In this document: in pieces, positions 7,389 through 22,300 of the stretch
Numbering within the stretch: the stretch's first letter is position 1
Layout: the number at the start of each line of letters is the position of its first letter
Origin: an uncultured Clostridia bacterium
Lineage (GTDB): Bacteria; Bacillota; Clostridia; TANB77; UBA1234
NCBI GenBank assembly: GCA_934149405.1
Contig: CAKPEV010000002.1
Coordinates: 186,001 to 250,000, forward strand
Length of the DNA: 64,000 bases
Direction of reading: 5' to 3'
Notes under the pieces: generated by a model
Database searches by the model: none
The model's input: the letters and a program-made list of their open reading frames with translations, nothing else
What the model was told of the DNA's origin: nothing
Translations under genes and position numbers: made by a program

Positions 7389-10300
7389 ATGAAAAAATTC
7401 AAGGTTAAGGTATTTTTAATTTCAATGATTTTGTTAATCACGGGAGGAATAACGGGTGTATCTCTCGCGGATGGAGCGGCGACTATAGATGAGTTTGCAA
7501 AGCTCGAAAGTTCATATGAAAGCACATCGCCAAAGCTAAATGCGGCAGAGCTTTCAAGCACTTTTACAAGTGAGAAAGAAATAGAGGTGTACTTAGAAAC
7601 CAGTAGAAACGATATAGAAAAAATCGTTATATCTGCATGGTCTGGCGGAGCATACTCTAAATTCAAAACAACTAAAAATGCCACATATGATGCTACAAGA
7701 GAAATCTATACAGCAACCTTTAACCTTGATGAAATAATAAATACCAATACTGGAGCAAAAGAAAATGCCGAAGAAGCAATATACTCATTTGATGCATGTG
7801 TATATGGAACAAACAAAACGATGAGCTATTATAACTTAGACAATGTGCAATACACAGAAAAAGGATTCTTAGCATCTACTAAAACAAGTGGAGATAATGT
7901 AGAACTAACGGTAAAAGCAGAAGAAGACGGAGAAATTGCAGTATTAAAAGACGGAGAAGAAGTAGGCGAAAATACAGTATGGCAAAGCGTAAAAAAGGGA
8001 GAAAATACAATCTCACTTATGAGTTTAGAAGATGAAACAAACGAAGATGCAATGTCTTCAAATGTTCAAACATATAGTGTTGTGTATAAGTCTCCAAAGA
8101 TTGTATCAATGCCAAAACGTAGTATTCCAGTAGTTACAACAAATTCATTAGCATCATCAAGCACATTCCAAAATGATGATATCTTTAGCTTTGAAATATC
8201 ACAATCAGATGGATTAAACACTTGGATGTCATATGAAGACACACCAAACATTTTTGAATCAACAATCCAAGGCAAACACGGCGAAACAGCGACAGCAATA
8301 ATCAGAATAAACACACCACATGCCGGAATTTTAAGCTTTGATTATATGTCAAGCTCAGAAAAAGAATTCGATACATTCAAATTCGAAATATCTGGAGCAA
8401 CACTTGTTTCAGAGTCAGGCAAAGCAACTGAAACAACAAAAACACAAACAGGCGAAAATGATTGGCAAAACTACACAGGTAGATTTGCAATACCGACTAA
8501 TGGCGTAATCACATTGAAATTAGAATACAAGAAAGATAAAAACGTAAATCGTTACGAAGATATGGCGGCAATCAAAAACTTAATCTTCACACCAATTTTA
8601 CCAAGCAATGGAAATGTAATAATAAACAATGGCGCAGAATATACATCAGCTGCAACCGTTGATTTAAGAATATACGTAGAAGATGCAACATATATGTACA
8701 TCACAGAAAGCAACCAAAAGCCATCGGTTAATTCTACAGAATGGCTACCACTACTAGAAAGAACAACATACACATTAAAAGATTTAAAAGATGGTGAAAA
8801 AACGATATATGTATGGTTCAAAAACGATAGTAACGCAATGTCAATCGAACCTGCAAAGGCTACAATAAAACTAGACAATTCAGCTCCAACAAACGAGGCA
8901 CCAACAGTAGAAAGCACAGCAACAGAAATAAAAATAAAACTAAATCAAAAAGATGAAAACGAATTTGTATTAACAGAGTATGGATATAGACTTGTAGGAA
9001 CAACAGATTTTACATGGAGCGGAAATGTAAATTCAGGTGAACACACAATGGCAGGTTTAACACCAATGAAAGAATACGAAGTAGTAACAAGAGTATCAGA
9101 TGGAATAAACGATGTAGTAGAATCAGAAATCACAAAAGTAAAAACAAAAATACCATCAGATAAAATAGTAATAGAAAGTTCACCATCAGAAAAAACATTA
9201 AATAATGTTATCGTAACAATAACATGGAACAATAGCGAAGGTTACACACAAGAGTATAGCTTAGATGGCATAAACTACACTAAAGAAACAGACACAGTAA
9301 CAACAATCGAAATGCCAAAAAACGGAATAATATATTACCAAATGAACGATGGAACATATGATACAGGAGTTCAAAAATATATAGTAGGAAACATAGATAG
9401 AGAAGGGCCAGTAGTAGAAGTAGCAGAAGTAGTATCACCAAAGAGTGGTAAATATGGTATCGGCGATGAAATAACACTAAAAATAACATGGAACGAAGAA
9501 ATCTACGCATCAGAGTTGCCAAAGTTAAATATAAAATTCAACGATGATGTAAATATTCCATTAACAGCAAAATACAAAACAACAAATGAAATCGTGTATA
9601 AATATACAATCAGAGCTGAAGATAATGGATCACTACAAATAATATCATTAGAAGGTGGCGAGGTAAAAGACTCACTTCAAAACATAGCAACATACACATT
9701 GCCAGCTCAAACAGGTAGCGAGATCTACGCAGAAAACGCAGCATATATAGCAGCAACAAACACATATTATGCAACAATACAAAATGCAGTAAACGCAGCA
9801 GGAACAGAACCAACAACAATAACAGTAACAGCCAACACAGAATTAAGAAACACAGTAATAATAAAAGAAGGTCAAAACATAACATTAGACCTAAATGGCA
9901 AAACAGTAAGTATAAAAAATGAAAGCTCAATAGTGACAGCAATAGAAAATAGCGGAACGTTAGTAATAAAAGATAGTACAAATACAGACTCAAAAATAAC
10001 AGCATATTCAGAAGAGCGTTCAGCATACACAATAATAAATAACAACACAGGAAGACTAACAATAGAAAACGGCAAAGTAGAAGCCGTATCAAACACAAAA
10101 TCAATAGCACTAAAATCATATGGAATATACAACAAAGAAGCAGGCGTAATAACACTAGGAAAAGATGATGGAACTGTATTAAGAGAAATACCAGAAATAA
10201 AAGCAAAAGCTAAAAATGGTATAGGAATAAAATTAGTAGATGCAAATGGTAGATTATACTATTGCGATGGAACAATAAAAGGCACTAGTGACTCATTACA

Positions 10301-13300
10301 ACTAGCTAGTGGAGCAGCTGCATACATTATTCCAACAGGCTACATGGAAAAAGTAGAAAAACAAGTAGAAGAATATGGACTATACACAGTATCATATTTA
10401 TCAAACGAAAACACAGTAGAGCTAACAGTAGATGGCAAATCAGAAAGATACTTAACATTAATAGATGCATTATCAAGAGTACCTAAAGATGGCAGACTTT
10501 CAAAAATCAAAATGCTAGCAAATGATACTTTAATGCAAGTGGCAAAAATATATGAAGGCCAAAATGTAGAGTTAGACTTAAATGGATACACAATAACAAG
10601 AAACGAAGCAATAGATGGTGTAATCTACGCAATATTAAATAACGGAACATTAAAAATAACAGACACAAAAACCGAAGCACCAGGAAAAATAGAAGCAATA
10701 TCACAAGAAGATGTAAAAGTATACGCAGTATATAACTATAAAAATGGAACAATAACATTAGACAATGTAAAACTATTTGCTAAAAACGCAGGAGAAAACG
10801 AAGCATTTGGCTTTGATTATACTGGCGACACAACATCTATAGTAAACTTAGGCAATGTAAAAATATATAGAGATACATTAGAAAAAGACAAAAAATATCT
10901 AAACCCAATAGGTGTATATTTATTAGAAGGTCAATACCTAAAACAAGACACAGAAATAGTAGAAGGAATAACATATAAAGTAAACTATGGAGCAGAAACA
11001 CCAAATGTATCATTAACAGTAAATGGCGAAACAACATACTATAACTCAATACAACAAGCAGTAAATGCAGCACCTACAGATGGAACAACAGGAGAAATAA
11101 AGGTGTTGGCGGATGAGGAGTTGTATACATTTTTAAATGTTGATTCAACCAAAAACATAAGCATTGATTTAAATGGAAAAACAATAACAGCCCAAAATGT
11201 GGTGCAAGCAATACAAAATGATGGTGATTTAATAATAAAAGATACATCTGCAAATGAAGAAGGCATAATAAAGCTAACAAATATTAATGATGCATATGGA
11301 ATTAAGCAAGGCTCTAAATTATTACAGATAGATAGTGGCACAATAATGGCTACTTCAACTAATAACATTATAATAGGTGTTCAAGCTATAAGAACAACAA
11401 ATCAACAAGCAACAATTGTTATAAATGGCGGAAAATTAAAAGCTATGGCAAATGGAACATATATATTAAGTGGCATGACAATGAATAATAACGGAGAAAT
11501 TCAAAGTGGAAAAGTAAATTTGCCAAAAGGAAAACACTTAACATATATGGCAGAAGAGAATTATGTAACAAACTATCTAGAAGATGGTGAAGTTGTAGCA
11601 ACATTAGAACAAAATGGAGTATTTACAAATTACGCATCAATACAAGATGCAGTAGCTGCAGTTGTTGCTGATGGTACAAAAGCAAAAATAACAATGTATG
11701 AAAACGAGAGTTTAGGCAGACAAATAGATATAGCAAGTGGCAAAAACGTAGAACTAGATTTAAATGGTAAAGAAATTTATTTTGGACGCACACCAGTGTT
11801 AATAAAAAATTATGGTGATATAGCAATAAACGATAGTTCAAATGGAGAAGGAAAACTAACCGCTGTTGCAAATGCTAGAAATGGACAGGTTATAAACAAT
11901 AGCGGTAGTGGAACAGTAACAATAAATGCAGGCGTTATTTCTTCAAAAGCAGATGTGACATTTACAACAATATATAACACAAGTACAGGAAACATTATAA
12001 TAAACGGTGGAAAAATAAGTGGTTTTCTAAAAACATCAGAAGGTAGATTGATAGGAAATGATGGAACAGGAACAATACAAATAAATAGTGGTGAGATTAC
12101 ATCAAATAGAAATGTGCTAATACTAAACTGGAAAAATGGTAACATAGAAATAAATGGAGGTAATATTAAAGCTAATGGAAACATAGTTGAAAATAAAGCT
12201 TCTGGTACAATAACTATTAACGGTGGAAATCTAACTTCAATAAAAGCAACAGGAATAGTAAATGGCGGTAATGGTAATATAGAACTTAATGGTGGAACAA
12301 TAAATGTTGAATTAGCTTCAGGAATAGTAAACGGTAGCACAGGAAATGTTATTGTAAATAGTGGTAATATAAAAATTAGTGGTGGCAATCATGTAATATG
12401 GAATGGTAACATGGGAAATGTTTATGTATATGGAGGAGAGTTAGATGCAGGAAATGATGGCACAGGAATTAACAATACTTCTAAAGGTAAAATCATAATA
12501 GGTAAAGATGATGGAATTGTACTTTCTGAACCTGTAATAATTGGTAGATATGCTATAAATCAGAGAGCGTTAGGCAGTGAAGTTTATTATTATGATGGTA
12601 TTTTGAAAGGTACAGATGTTAATGTGGTGTATCCAGCGAATACTCAATTTAAATCAAATGAGACTCCAACAGAAAAATATTACTTAATAATGACGATAGA
12701 TGATGCATATTTATCATATACTAGAGAAGATTCATTTAATGTAATATCGTATTCTAAAGAAGCAAATTACGAACTAAGTTATATAGAAAATGGACAAAAT
12801 ATTGTAAAACTATACTCGACATTAAAAACTGCAATAAAAGGAACACCAGAAAATATTACTACAAAAATTAAACTATTAAAAGATACAGAAGAAACAGCAT
12901 TTGTAGAAATTACGAAAAATCAAAGCATTATATTGGATTTGAATGGTAAAGAATTGAAGATAATGAATACTCCTGGTGTAACATGGAGAACTCAAGGGAT
13001 AGTAAATAGTGGTACATTACAGGTAGTGGATAAATCAGCCGAAAGAACAGGAATAATCAAAGGATATGATTCAGACAGTGTAATAGAGCTAATTCAACAA
13101 TATTGTACAGGTGGAACATTTATACTAGGTGAAGACGACGGAACAGTTAATATCGATTCTCCAATAATCTTTTCTGAAGGTGAGGCAATAAATAATATTG
13201 CTAGTACCTTCAAAATGTATGATGGAAAAATTATCGGAAGAAGAGTAATACATGGTAATGGCAGCAGTAAGTATGAAGTTCCAGAAGGATATATGAGAAA

Positions 13301-16300
13301 AGATGTGCTATCAAGTGATGGAGTATATTGGGTAGAATACCTTGTAAAAAAGGAAGGTATCACAATTGTTCCAGAAACAGAAGCATGGACTAACAAAGAT
13401 TTGAATGTAGATATATTCTATTCAAACAGTAACTATAAAAACCAATATAAGATAGGAAATGGAGAATGGCAAACAGCAACGCTAACCAATAATGTTATAA
13501 AAGTAGCTACACAAGAAAATTGCACAATTTATGCAAGGTCATTAGATTCAAATTCTAATGTAATATACTCTGGAGAATATGAAGTGACCAATATAGATAA
13601 AGTAGTGCCAACAATAGAAAATATAACAGCAACGTCAGCAAAAGCTACAAGTCAAACAATAACATTTAGCGTAAACGATAATGCATCAGGTGTAGTAGCA
13701 TATGTACTAACTATGGATGCTACAAAGTTATTAGACGATGCAAAATGGATAGAAAGTTCTGGTGAGACAATCACAGATAAAGTTAATAAAAATGGTACTT
13801 GGTATGTATTTGTAAAAGATGCTGCTGGAAATATATCGAATAGTGCATCAGTGGTAGTTACAAATATAGATACAGAATTCCCTATAGTTTCTAATATCGA
13901 AGTTACTTCGCCAGTAACAGGCCATTATTTTGAAAACGATGAAATAACACTTAAAGTGAACTTTAGTGAAAATATAGTTGTAAAAGAAATGCCAATATTA
14001 AAAATAAAATTTGGTAATGGCGAAGTAAGAGAAATCACAACTGGTACAGCAGGTGCAAGCACAATAACATGTAAATATCAAATCCAAATGGCAGATGAAG
14101 GAGATTTGACATTAGTAGATTTAGAAGGCGGAGATATAGAAGATGAAGTAGGCAACAAGTATCAAAAAACAGAGATAGAGCTAATAGGATACAAAATATC
14201 AGTAGGGGCTAGAGTGTATGTTGTTGAAACAAATACGTACTATAGAACACTTCAAGAAGCAATAGGTAGCTGTAGCAAGACTGCAACTGAATATACAACA
14301 ATAAAATTAGTAAAAGACAATGAATACATAGAAGAAGATAGTATTTTAGTATCTTTAGGTCAAAAAGTAAAAATAGACTTAAATGGAAAAGCTTTAAAGA
14401 TAACAGATGTAAAAGCAGGCGTAATATACGGTGGAGATAGTACAACAAAAGGAAATCAAAAGGGAATAATAAACCAAGGCGATTTGATAATCACAGATAC
14501 ATCAGAGTTAAAAACTGGTTCTATTGATGCAACGGGTAATGGCAACATGGTTATTACAATAAAGAATGAAAACACAGGTAAATTAAAGATAATAGACTGT
14601 GCAAACTTTGAAGGAAGCTATGCAGTGTATAATGAAGGAACTTCTTCATTAACTATTGAAAATTCTACAATTATAGGAAGAATTAGAGGTGTGCATAGTG
14701 AGGGAGCAAGTAATATCGAAATAAAAGATAGCTTTATAGAATCAACATCGACAGAATATGGTACATGGGCTATGTATATAAAGAACAAAGATGCTAAAAT
14801 AATTGTAAATAACAGTGAATTTAAAGGTAGACAATCAGGTATAAACATATGCGATGGAATGAAAGTAAACAGTGATGGAACTGCGCAAACCGGAATGTTT
14901 AATATACCACAAAATAAATATATAGCATATAAAGTAGAAGATGGAGATGTTGTAAATTACTTAGCAGATGGCGAAGCAATAGTAGAACTAGAGTTAAATG
15001 GAGAAACAACAAAATATAATTCTATATACGATGCAATCGCCGTAGTTCCAACAGACAATACACTTGCAAAAATCAAATTAGTGCAAAATCAAAATTTGTG
15101 GAAAGATGTTAAGATTGCAAATGGACAAAACATAGAAATAGACTTAAATGGAAAAGAAATATATGTGCAATTTTTATATCAAGCAAGGTTAATAGAGAAT
15201 AACGGAAATATAAAGGTAATTGATTCTTTAAACGGGGAACAAGGAAGAATAAAAAATTATGCTCCGGGTTCTGGTATTACTACTTATGGTATATACAACA
15301 ATGGCACAGGAACAGCGGAATTAGCGAGTGGAACGATAGATGTAGAAGTAGAAAATGGTCGTTCAAGTGGCTTATATAATGCTACTACAGGAACAATAAT
15401 ATTAAGTGGTGGTACAATATATACAAAGGCAAACGTCTATGCACAAGGATTACATGATCTTGGAAAAGGGGGCTCTACAAAAATAACAGGAGGAAAAGTA
15501 TATTCATCAGGTACAGGTTTACTAGTAGAAAACTCAAGTACAACACTAATATTTAAGAGTGGTGAAATAGGAGCTATTCAATCAACAATGAATATCCCTA
15601 GTGCAATGTCAATAAATAATAGTGGCTCGTATGAAAATGGAAAAGTAAATATACCACAAAATATGCATATAGCATATAAAATGGAAGATAAATATATAGT
15701 AAACTATTTGACAGCTGGTTCAAAAGTAGCAACATTAGAAGTAAATGGAACAGTAACAGAATATGGTTCTATATATGATGCAGTTGCAGCTTCTCCAACT
15801 GATGGAACATATGCAAAAATAACTCTATATGAAAATGAAATAATATCGAAAAAGCTAGAAATACTAGCTAGACAAAATATAGAAATAGACTTAAATGGAA
15901 AAGAGTTAGTAGGAAAAAATTATATAAATAACAATGGCGACCTTATAATAAGTGATACATCAGAAGAACAAACAGGTAAAATAAATGTAGATTCTCAATA
16001 TGTAATTTACAATCAAGGCACAGGAACAGTTGAATTAAAATCAGGATTGCTAGGAGCATACACAAATATTTATACACCTAGATATGGAATTCACAACAAT
16101 AGTACTGGTACTGTTAAAATGAGTGGTGGAAAAATAAATATAGAAACAACGCATTGGAGCTATTGTATATATAATGCATCAAATGGTAGAGTGGAATTTA
16201 CAAACGGTGAAATGGTAAATAACAATGGTCTTGATGGCGGTGGAATATATAACAAAAATGGTGTTGTAGTTATGAATGGTGGTACTATGTACCCAGTTTA

Positions 16301-19300
16301 TAAAGGAATACAGAATGAAAATAACGGAACGGTTGAAATAAATGGTGGAACAATAGTTACAACAAAATATGAGCCTGTAATCAATAAAGGCACTGGTGAT
16401 GTTGTAATAAATAACGGTTTATTAAAAGTAATTGAAACTTGTTATGCGAAAACAATCAATAATGCAAGCACAGCTTCTATAACAATAAATGGTGGAATAT
16501 TCTCCGCAAGGGGGGCAGATGGAATAATTAACTTTGGAAATAAAGGCACATTGAACATAAATGGCGGTAAGTTTATAAACACATCACATTCAACGATGTT
16601 TAATCCAACCAACAGAGTAGTAGATCTACCTGAAAACACATACCTAAAAGTTAGTTACACAAAATCTGGTGATAGCCATGTATACATTGGCGAACTAGAC
16701 ACCGCAGGTGATTACGAATTAACAACTCAAGATGGCACAATAACATATTATAATACATTGCAAGAAGCATTTAATGCAGTACCAACGAATGGTACATTAT
16801 CAAAGATAAAATTGTTGACAGACTGTGAACTTTCAGAAACTGTTAGAGTAGAAAATAGTAGAAAAGTTCAGCTAGATTTAAATGGGCATAAAATAAAATA
16901 TTATTCAACAGTAAAAGAGGTAATAGCACTAAGGAATACTAGCGGACAAGTTTTTGAAATTGTAGATACAAGTGGAGATGGACTAATAGATGTAAAAGCG
17001 GAGGGGTACAATGCATATGCAATATATAATAATAGTTCGTCAGGCAAGATAAGAATAATCAGTGGAAAAATTCAAGTAACGTCAATTGGTGGAGACGCTT
17101 ATGGTATATATACTCAAAATGGACTTTCTAAAGAGGTTGGCAATGAAGCTATAAGAGTTGAAGGTGGAAGTATTTCTGCAAAGTCTGAAGTTGGAACTAA
17201 TTCAGCAGTTTCAGGTAAAGCATATGGTGTGTATAATAGACAATATGGTGCCGTATGTATAACCGGAAAAGACACAATGATTTCGGCAACGTCAGCATTA
17301 AACGAGAGTTATGGTGTATATAATGCGGATGCTAGTGCTGCGACAGTACCAGTAACAATCGGTGAAAAAGATGGTATTGTTAGCACAACATCACCATATA
17401 TAGCTGGTGAAACAGCAGGAATTTATATAACAAAGACAAAATCTACAAGTATTTACGACGGTGCAATCACCGGTAAAGCCGGTGGGGCTATAAAAACATC
17501 TACAACAGGTAATGCTACAGAAATCGTAAGCGATACCGAAAGCAACACATTCGTTTATACAAAGAGCAACAACGATGGCACAGAAACTGTAATGTTATTA
17601 AAGAATATTCAAAGCTTGAATGTAAAACCAAGTGCAATTTTATCAAACAATTTGAATACAGATTACACATTAGAAATATCATATATGCCAGCAGATGCAG
17701 CTGAAGTAAGATTAGATGTTGAAAGCTCAGATGTGAATATAGCGGTAGTAAATGAAATTGAAGAAGGCATATATAGTGTAAGAACAAAAGGCGAAGGTAG
17801 TGGCGAAATTACAATTACAGCAACAGACCTTTCTGACAAAACATTAACACAAACAGTTAAGCTATTAGTTGATACAGTGGCTCCAACTACAACAGCACCA
17901 ACAGCAACATCTACAGGAAGTTCAGTTACAATAACATGTAACCAAGAAGATGAAAACATAGACAAAAATGAAATATATTATGCAATATCTGAAGATGGTG
18001 TTACATGGAGCTCATGGAGCAAGCGTGCTACAATTAACGGTTTAAAAGCAGATACATTATATAAGATTAAAACAAAAGCAAGTGATTTACTTGGCAACAC
18101 TGCAGAATCAGAAATTTCAGAGATTCGTACAAAGCTTGCAAATAATTCTAAATTTACATTTAATCCAGACACAATGACAAAAGAAAATGTAGTTGTAACA
18201 ATAACATGGAACAATCCACAAAAAACACCACAATACTATAAAGTAGGAGAGGGCGAGTGGACATTAGAGACAAACGAAACAACTCAAGTAACAATAGAAG
18301 AAAATGGCACAACAATTTATACAAAGCTAATTTATGATGGAACAGAAGAAAGCGATATTAAATCAGCTACAGTAGATAACATAGATAGATTAGCACCTAC
18401 AGGAACACTAGCAATAAACGAAGCATACCCAAGATATGATGGATATGTAACATTAAAAATAACAGGTATAGACGACGCCTCAACAGTTGGCGATGGCTTA
18501 GGTACAATAGCATATATGTATATAACAGAAGAAAACTTAAGCGAGGCACCAGCAGAAGATGATGAAGGTTGGATAAAATATGAGGGTGATCACGATGCAT
18601 ATGATTATTACATACAAAAAGGCGAGGGCGAAGTTTCAATATATTTATGGCTAATGGATAAAGCTCACAACACATCAAATGCATTAGTAGCAACAACAGA
18701 GTTTATACCACCAGTAGCAGTATTGTTTGAGGATGATAACCTAGTTGGAGAGTATCAATCAATTGCAGAAGCATATAACGCAGCAAGAACAGGAAGTACA
18801 AGTCCTTCAACGATTATAGTTTGTCAAGATACAACAATTACCGCAACATTAAATATAGCTACAAATAAAAATATAATTCTAGATCTAAATGGAAAAACAG
18901 TATCAAGCACAATCGCAATACTTATATATAATAAGGGAAATCTAGAATTAATAGATAGTCAAAAAGGTGGTAAAATAGTTGGAACATGTACCAATAATGA
19001 AATTAGAATTATAAAAAATGAAAAGAATTTAACGGTAAAAGCTGGAAGATTAGAAATACTTAGAACTACAAAGGTTAGCAGAAAGGTTATGGCAATAGAG
19101 AACACTGGCAATTCAGCAGTATTAAACATGGCTGGTGGCGAAATATATGTAGAAATTGTTAGTGACTTTGGTTATGGCATATATAATGATAGTAGATACA
19201 CAAACGGAGTATCTTCAAAAGTAACTAATACAAACATAGAAGTTGTAAGTAAAGATGTAGCAGAGGTATTCGGCATTTGGAGTATGAGTAATGGTTCAGT

Positions 19301-22300
19301 AGAAGTTGAAAACACAAAGATAAGTGCAACATCTGTAAACGCAGGTGCAGGCGCAATTAAGAAAACTGGAAATGGAGACATAAAATTATTATCAGGTAGC
19401 TACATGGGTTCTTCTAGTAAATCAACAGGATATGGAGTGCTTTTAAATAATGCAACTAACACCGTAACCATCGGCACAAATGACGGCATTGTCAGAGATG
19501 AACAAGTATCAATCTATGGTAACACATACGGTCTATACAGAAGCACAGGTAAATTCAATTTCTATGATGGCACAATAAAAGGTGCAGATGGAAAATCAAT
19601 ATATTGTGATTTTGCTAACATAAACACGCCAGCACAATATGGAATTATAAAAACAACATCTGATGGAATTGAAACAGCAAAACTATCACTAGATAGTATT
19701 GCACCTACAATCGGAAGCATTGAAATAACAAACGACTTAAATGTATACAAGCAAACAATATCTGTTAAAAATGTTGAAGACTTTGGATTTGGCATTGTAG
19801 CATACAGATTTAGTAATAGTATGACAGTACCAACAAAAGCAAATACAGATTGGACATATATAGATGCTACAAATGGACCAATAGACTTTAGCTACGAAGT
19901 AACTAAAAATGGCGAATACTATTTCTGGGCTATGGATATGGCAGGCAATATATCAAATACAGCAAGCGTAACAGCCGAAAACATAAAGATAAAAGTTACT
20001 GGCATAACAGCTAGCAACATAAACGCAGAAGTAGGAGCAGAAACACAAATAACAGTAACACTTTCGCCAACAGGTTCTGAAGCAGCAAACATTATATATA
20101 AAGCAACAGATGAAACAATAGTACATGTAAATGCAGAAACAGGAGTGGTTACAGGCTTAAAAGAAGGCAATACAGAAATTACAGTTACAGCAGTAAACTA
20201 TGATGGCACAAGTGTTACAGGTACGTTAACAGTAACTGTTACAGATCCAAACAAAGAGCCAGTAGAAAGTACAAAAACAGCACCAACACTAGTTGCAGGA
20301 TACAAAAAGATTACAGCAACATGTAATCAAACAGGAGAAAATATAACAAACACATATTATGCAATATCTAGTGATGGCGAGAACTATCTAGCATGGCAAG
20401 AAAGTAATGTATTCGAAAACCTAGAAACAGGCAAAGTATACTATGTAAAAACAAAGATAGTAACAACAGAGGGAGAGACAGAATCAGTAGCAGCAATAAT
20501 CGCAGTGCCAACATACACAGCAAAGCTAGAACAAAGTGGCACAGTGACATATTATAAAGATGTACAAGAAGCAATGGATAATGCAAATGTGAGTGGTGCA
20601 AAAATAACAATGCTAGAAAACGAAACAAGAGCATCAGAAATCACAGTTGCAAGCGGTAAAAACATCGTATTAGATTTAGATGGACACGAGGTAAACATTC
20701 TTGGAACATCAAGTAGCAAACTATATGGAGTAACAAACAAAGGAACAATCAAAATAACAGACAGCAAAGAAACAGGAAAACTATTAGTTTCATCTACAAA
20801 TGCAGAAGCAGTATATGGAATATATAACGATGGTGGAACAGTAGAATTAGATAAGATAGAAATAGAAGTAGCAAAAACAAATGGAGCAGAAACATCATAT
20901 GCAATTTATAATAATAGTGGCGTAACAACAGTAGGAGATAATACTACAGCGGTAAGCACATCAAAACCAAAATTAACATCAACAGGCTATGGACTATATA
21001 GTGTAAGTGGCACACTAAACTATTATGATGGTGTAATAATTGCAGAAAAAGGCAAGACAACAAATGGAATAATAAACTTAGTGTCAGGCTACAAAATAAC
21101 AACAGAAAACTTGGGCACACAAGATAAATCATATTTAACAGAATTAAAAGTAGACTTGAGTACTGCAATGATAATGGAGTGGCAAGTTCCAGCAAACACA
21201 GAGATAACATTACCAATATCAAATGGTGAAAATGTGGATATCGTGGTAGACTACGGCGATGGAAATGTGGAATGGGTAAAAGGCGAGACCTTCCCTAAAC
21301 ACACATACCAAACTGCAGGAACATACCAAATAAAAATTAGTGGAACACTAAGCGACTTTGGAAATTATAGCGAAAGCGAAATCACAGCGGGAAGTAATTA
21401 TTATACATTTGCAAATTACATGACAAAGCTAAGCAAATGGGGAGATTTAGGAGCATCAAGATATGGCTTTGCAAACTGTAAAAACTTAAACTATGTAGAT
21501 AACAAACCTACAAGAAGCACATTCAAAAATGTAAAAGACATGAGTGATATGTTCTATGGTTGTACATCTTTAAAAACATTAGACTTAAGTAATTACAGCA
21601 TAACAAATGTTACAAACATGCAAAACATGTTTAACAAAATGACAAGCATTGAATCAATGCAAGTAAGCAATCAATTTGTGGTAGTAGCAAATTCAAATGG
21701 TATATTTGATAATACAAATAGCCTAAAAGCAATAATAGTATCAAACAAAATACCAAAAGCAGGAGCATTCACAAATGTAAAAGATAGCTTATCATCAAAT
21801 GTAAAATTCTATGTGCCAACAGAAGAAGCTTACGAAAAATCATGGGCAAACGACTTTGGTAAAGAAAGAATAGAACCTATCTTGCAATTAGTAGGTAAGA
21901 CACCAATAAGAGCAAACATAAACGAAACATACCAAGATGCGGGCTACTTAGTAGCAGGTTTCGAAATGGAAAAAGCAGAATTATATAATTGCTATGGATA
22001 CACAGTAACTATGTTAAACACAATAGACACAAGCAAAGAACAAACACAAACATTAACATATAGAATCTCGAGAACATACCAAAGCGGAGCAGAAACAATA
22101 CAAGAAGACTTAATGGATGTAACAAGAGAAATAAAAGTAGTAGACCTAGACAAATATATGATAACTGAGTGGAATGTATCAGGCGACGCAGGATTAGAGA
22201 TAACATTACCAGTAAGCGGCACAGGATTAAACATTATAGTAGACTGGGGCGATGGAACAGAAGAAACAATAACTCAAGAATATCCGACACATACATATGC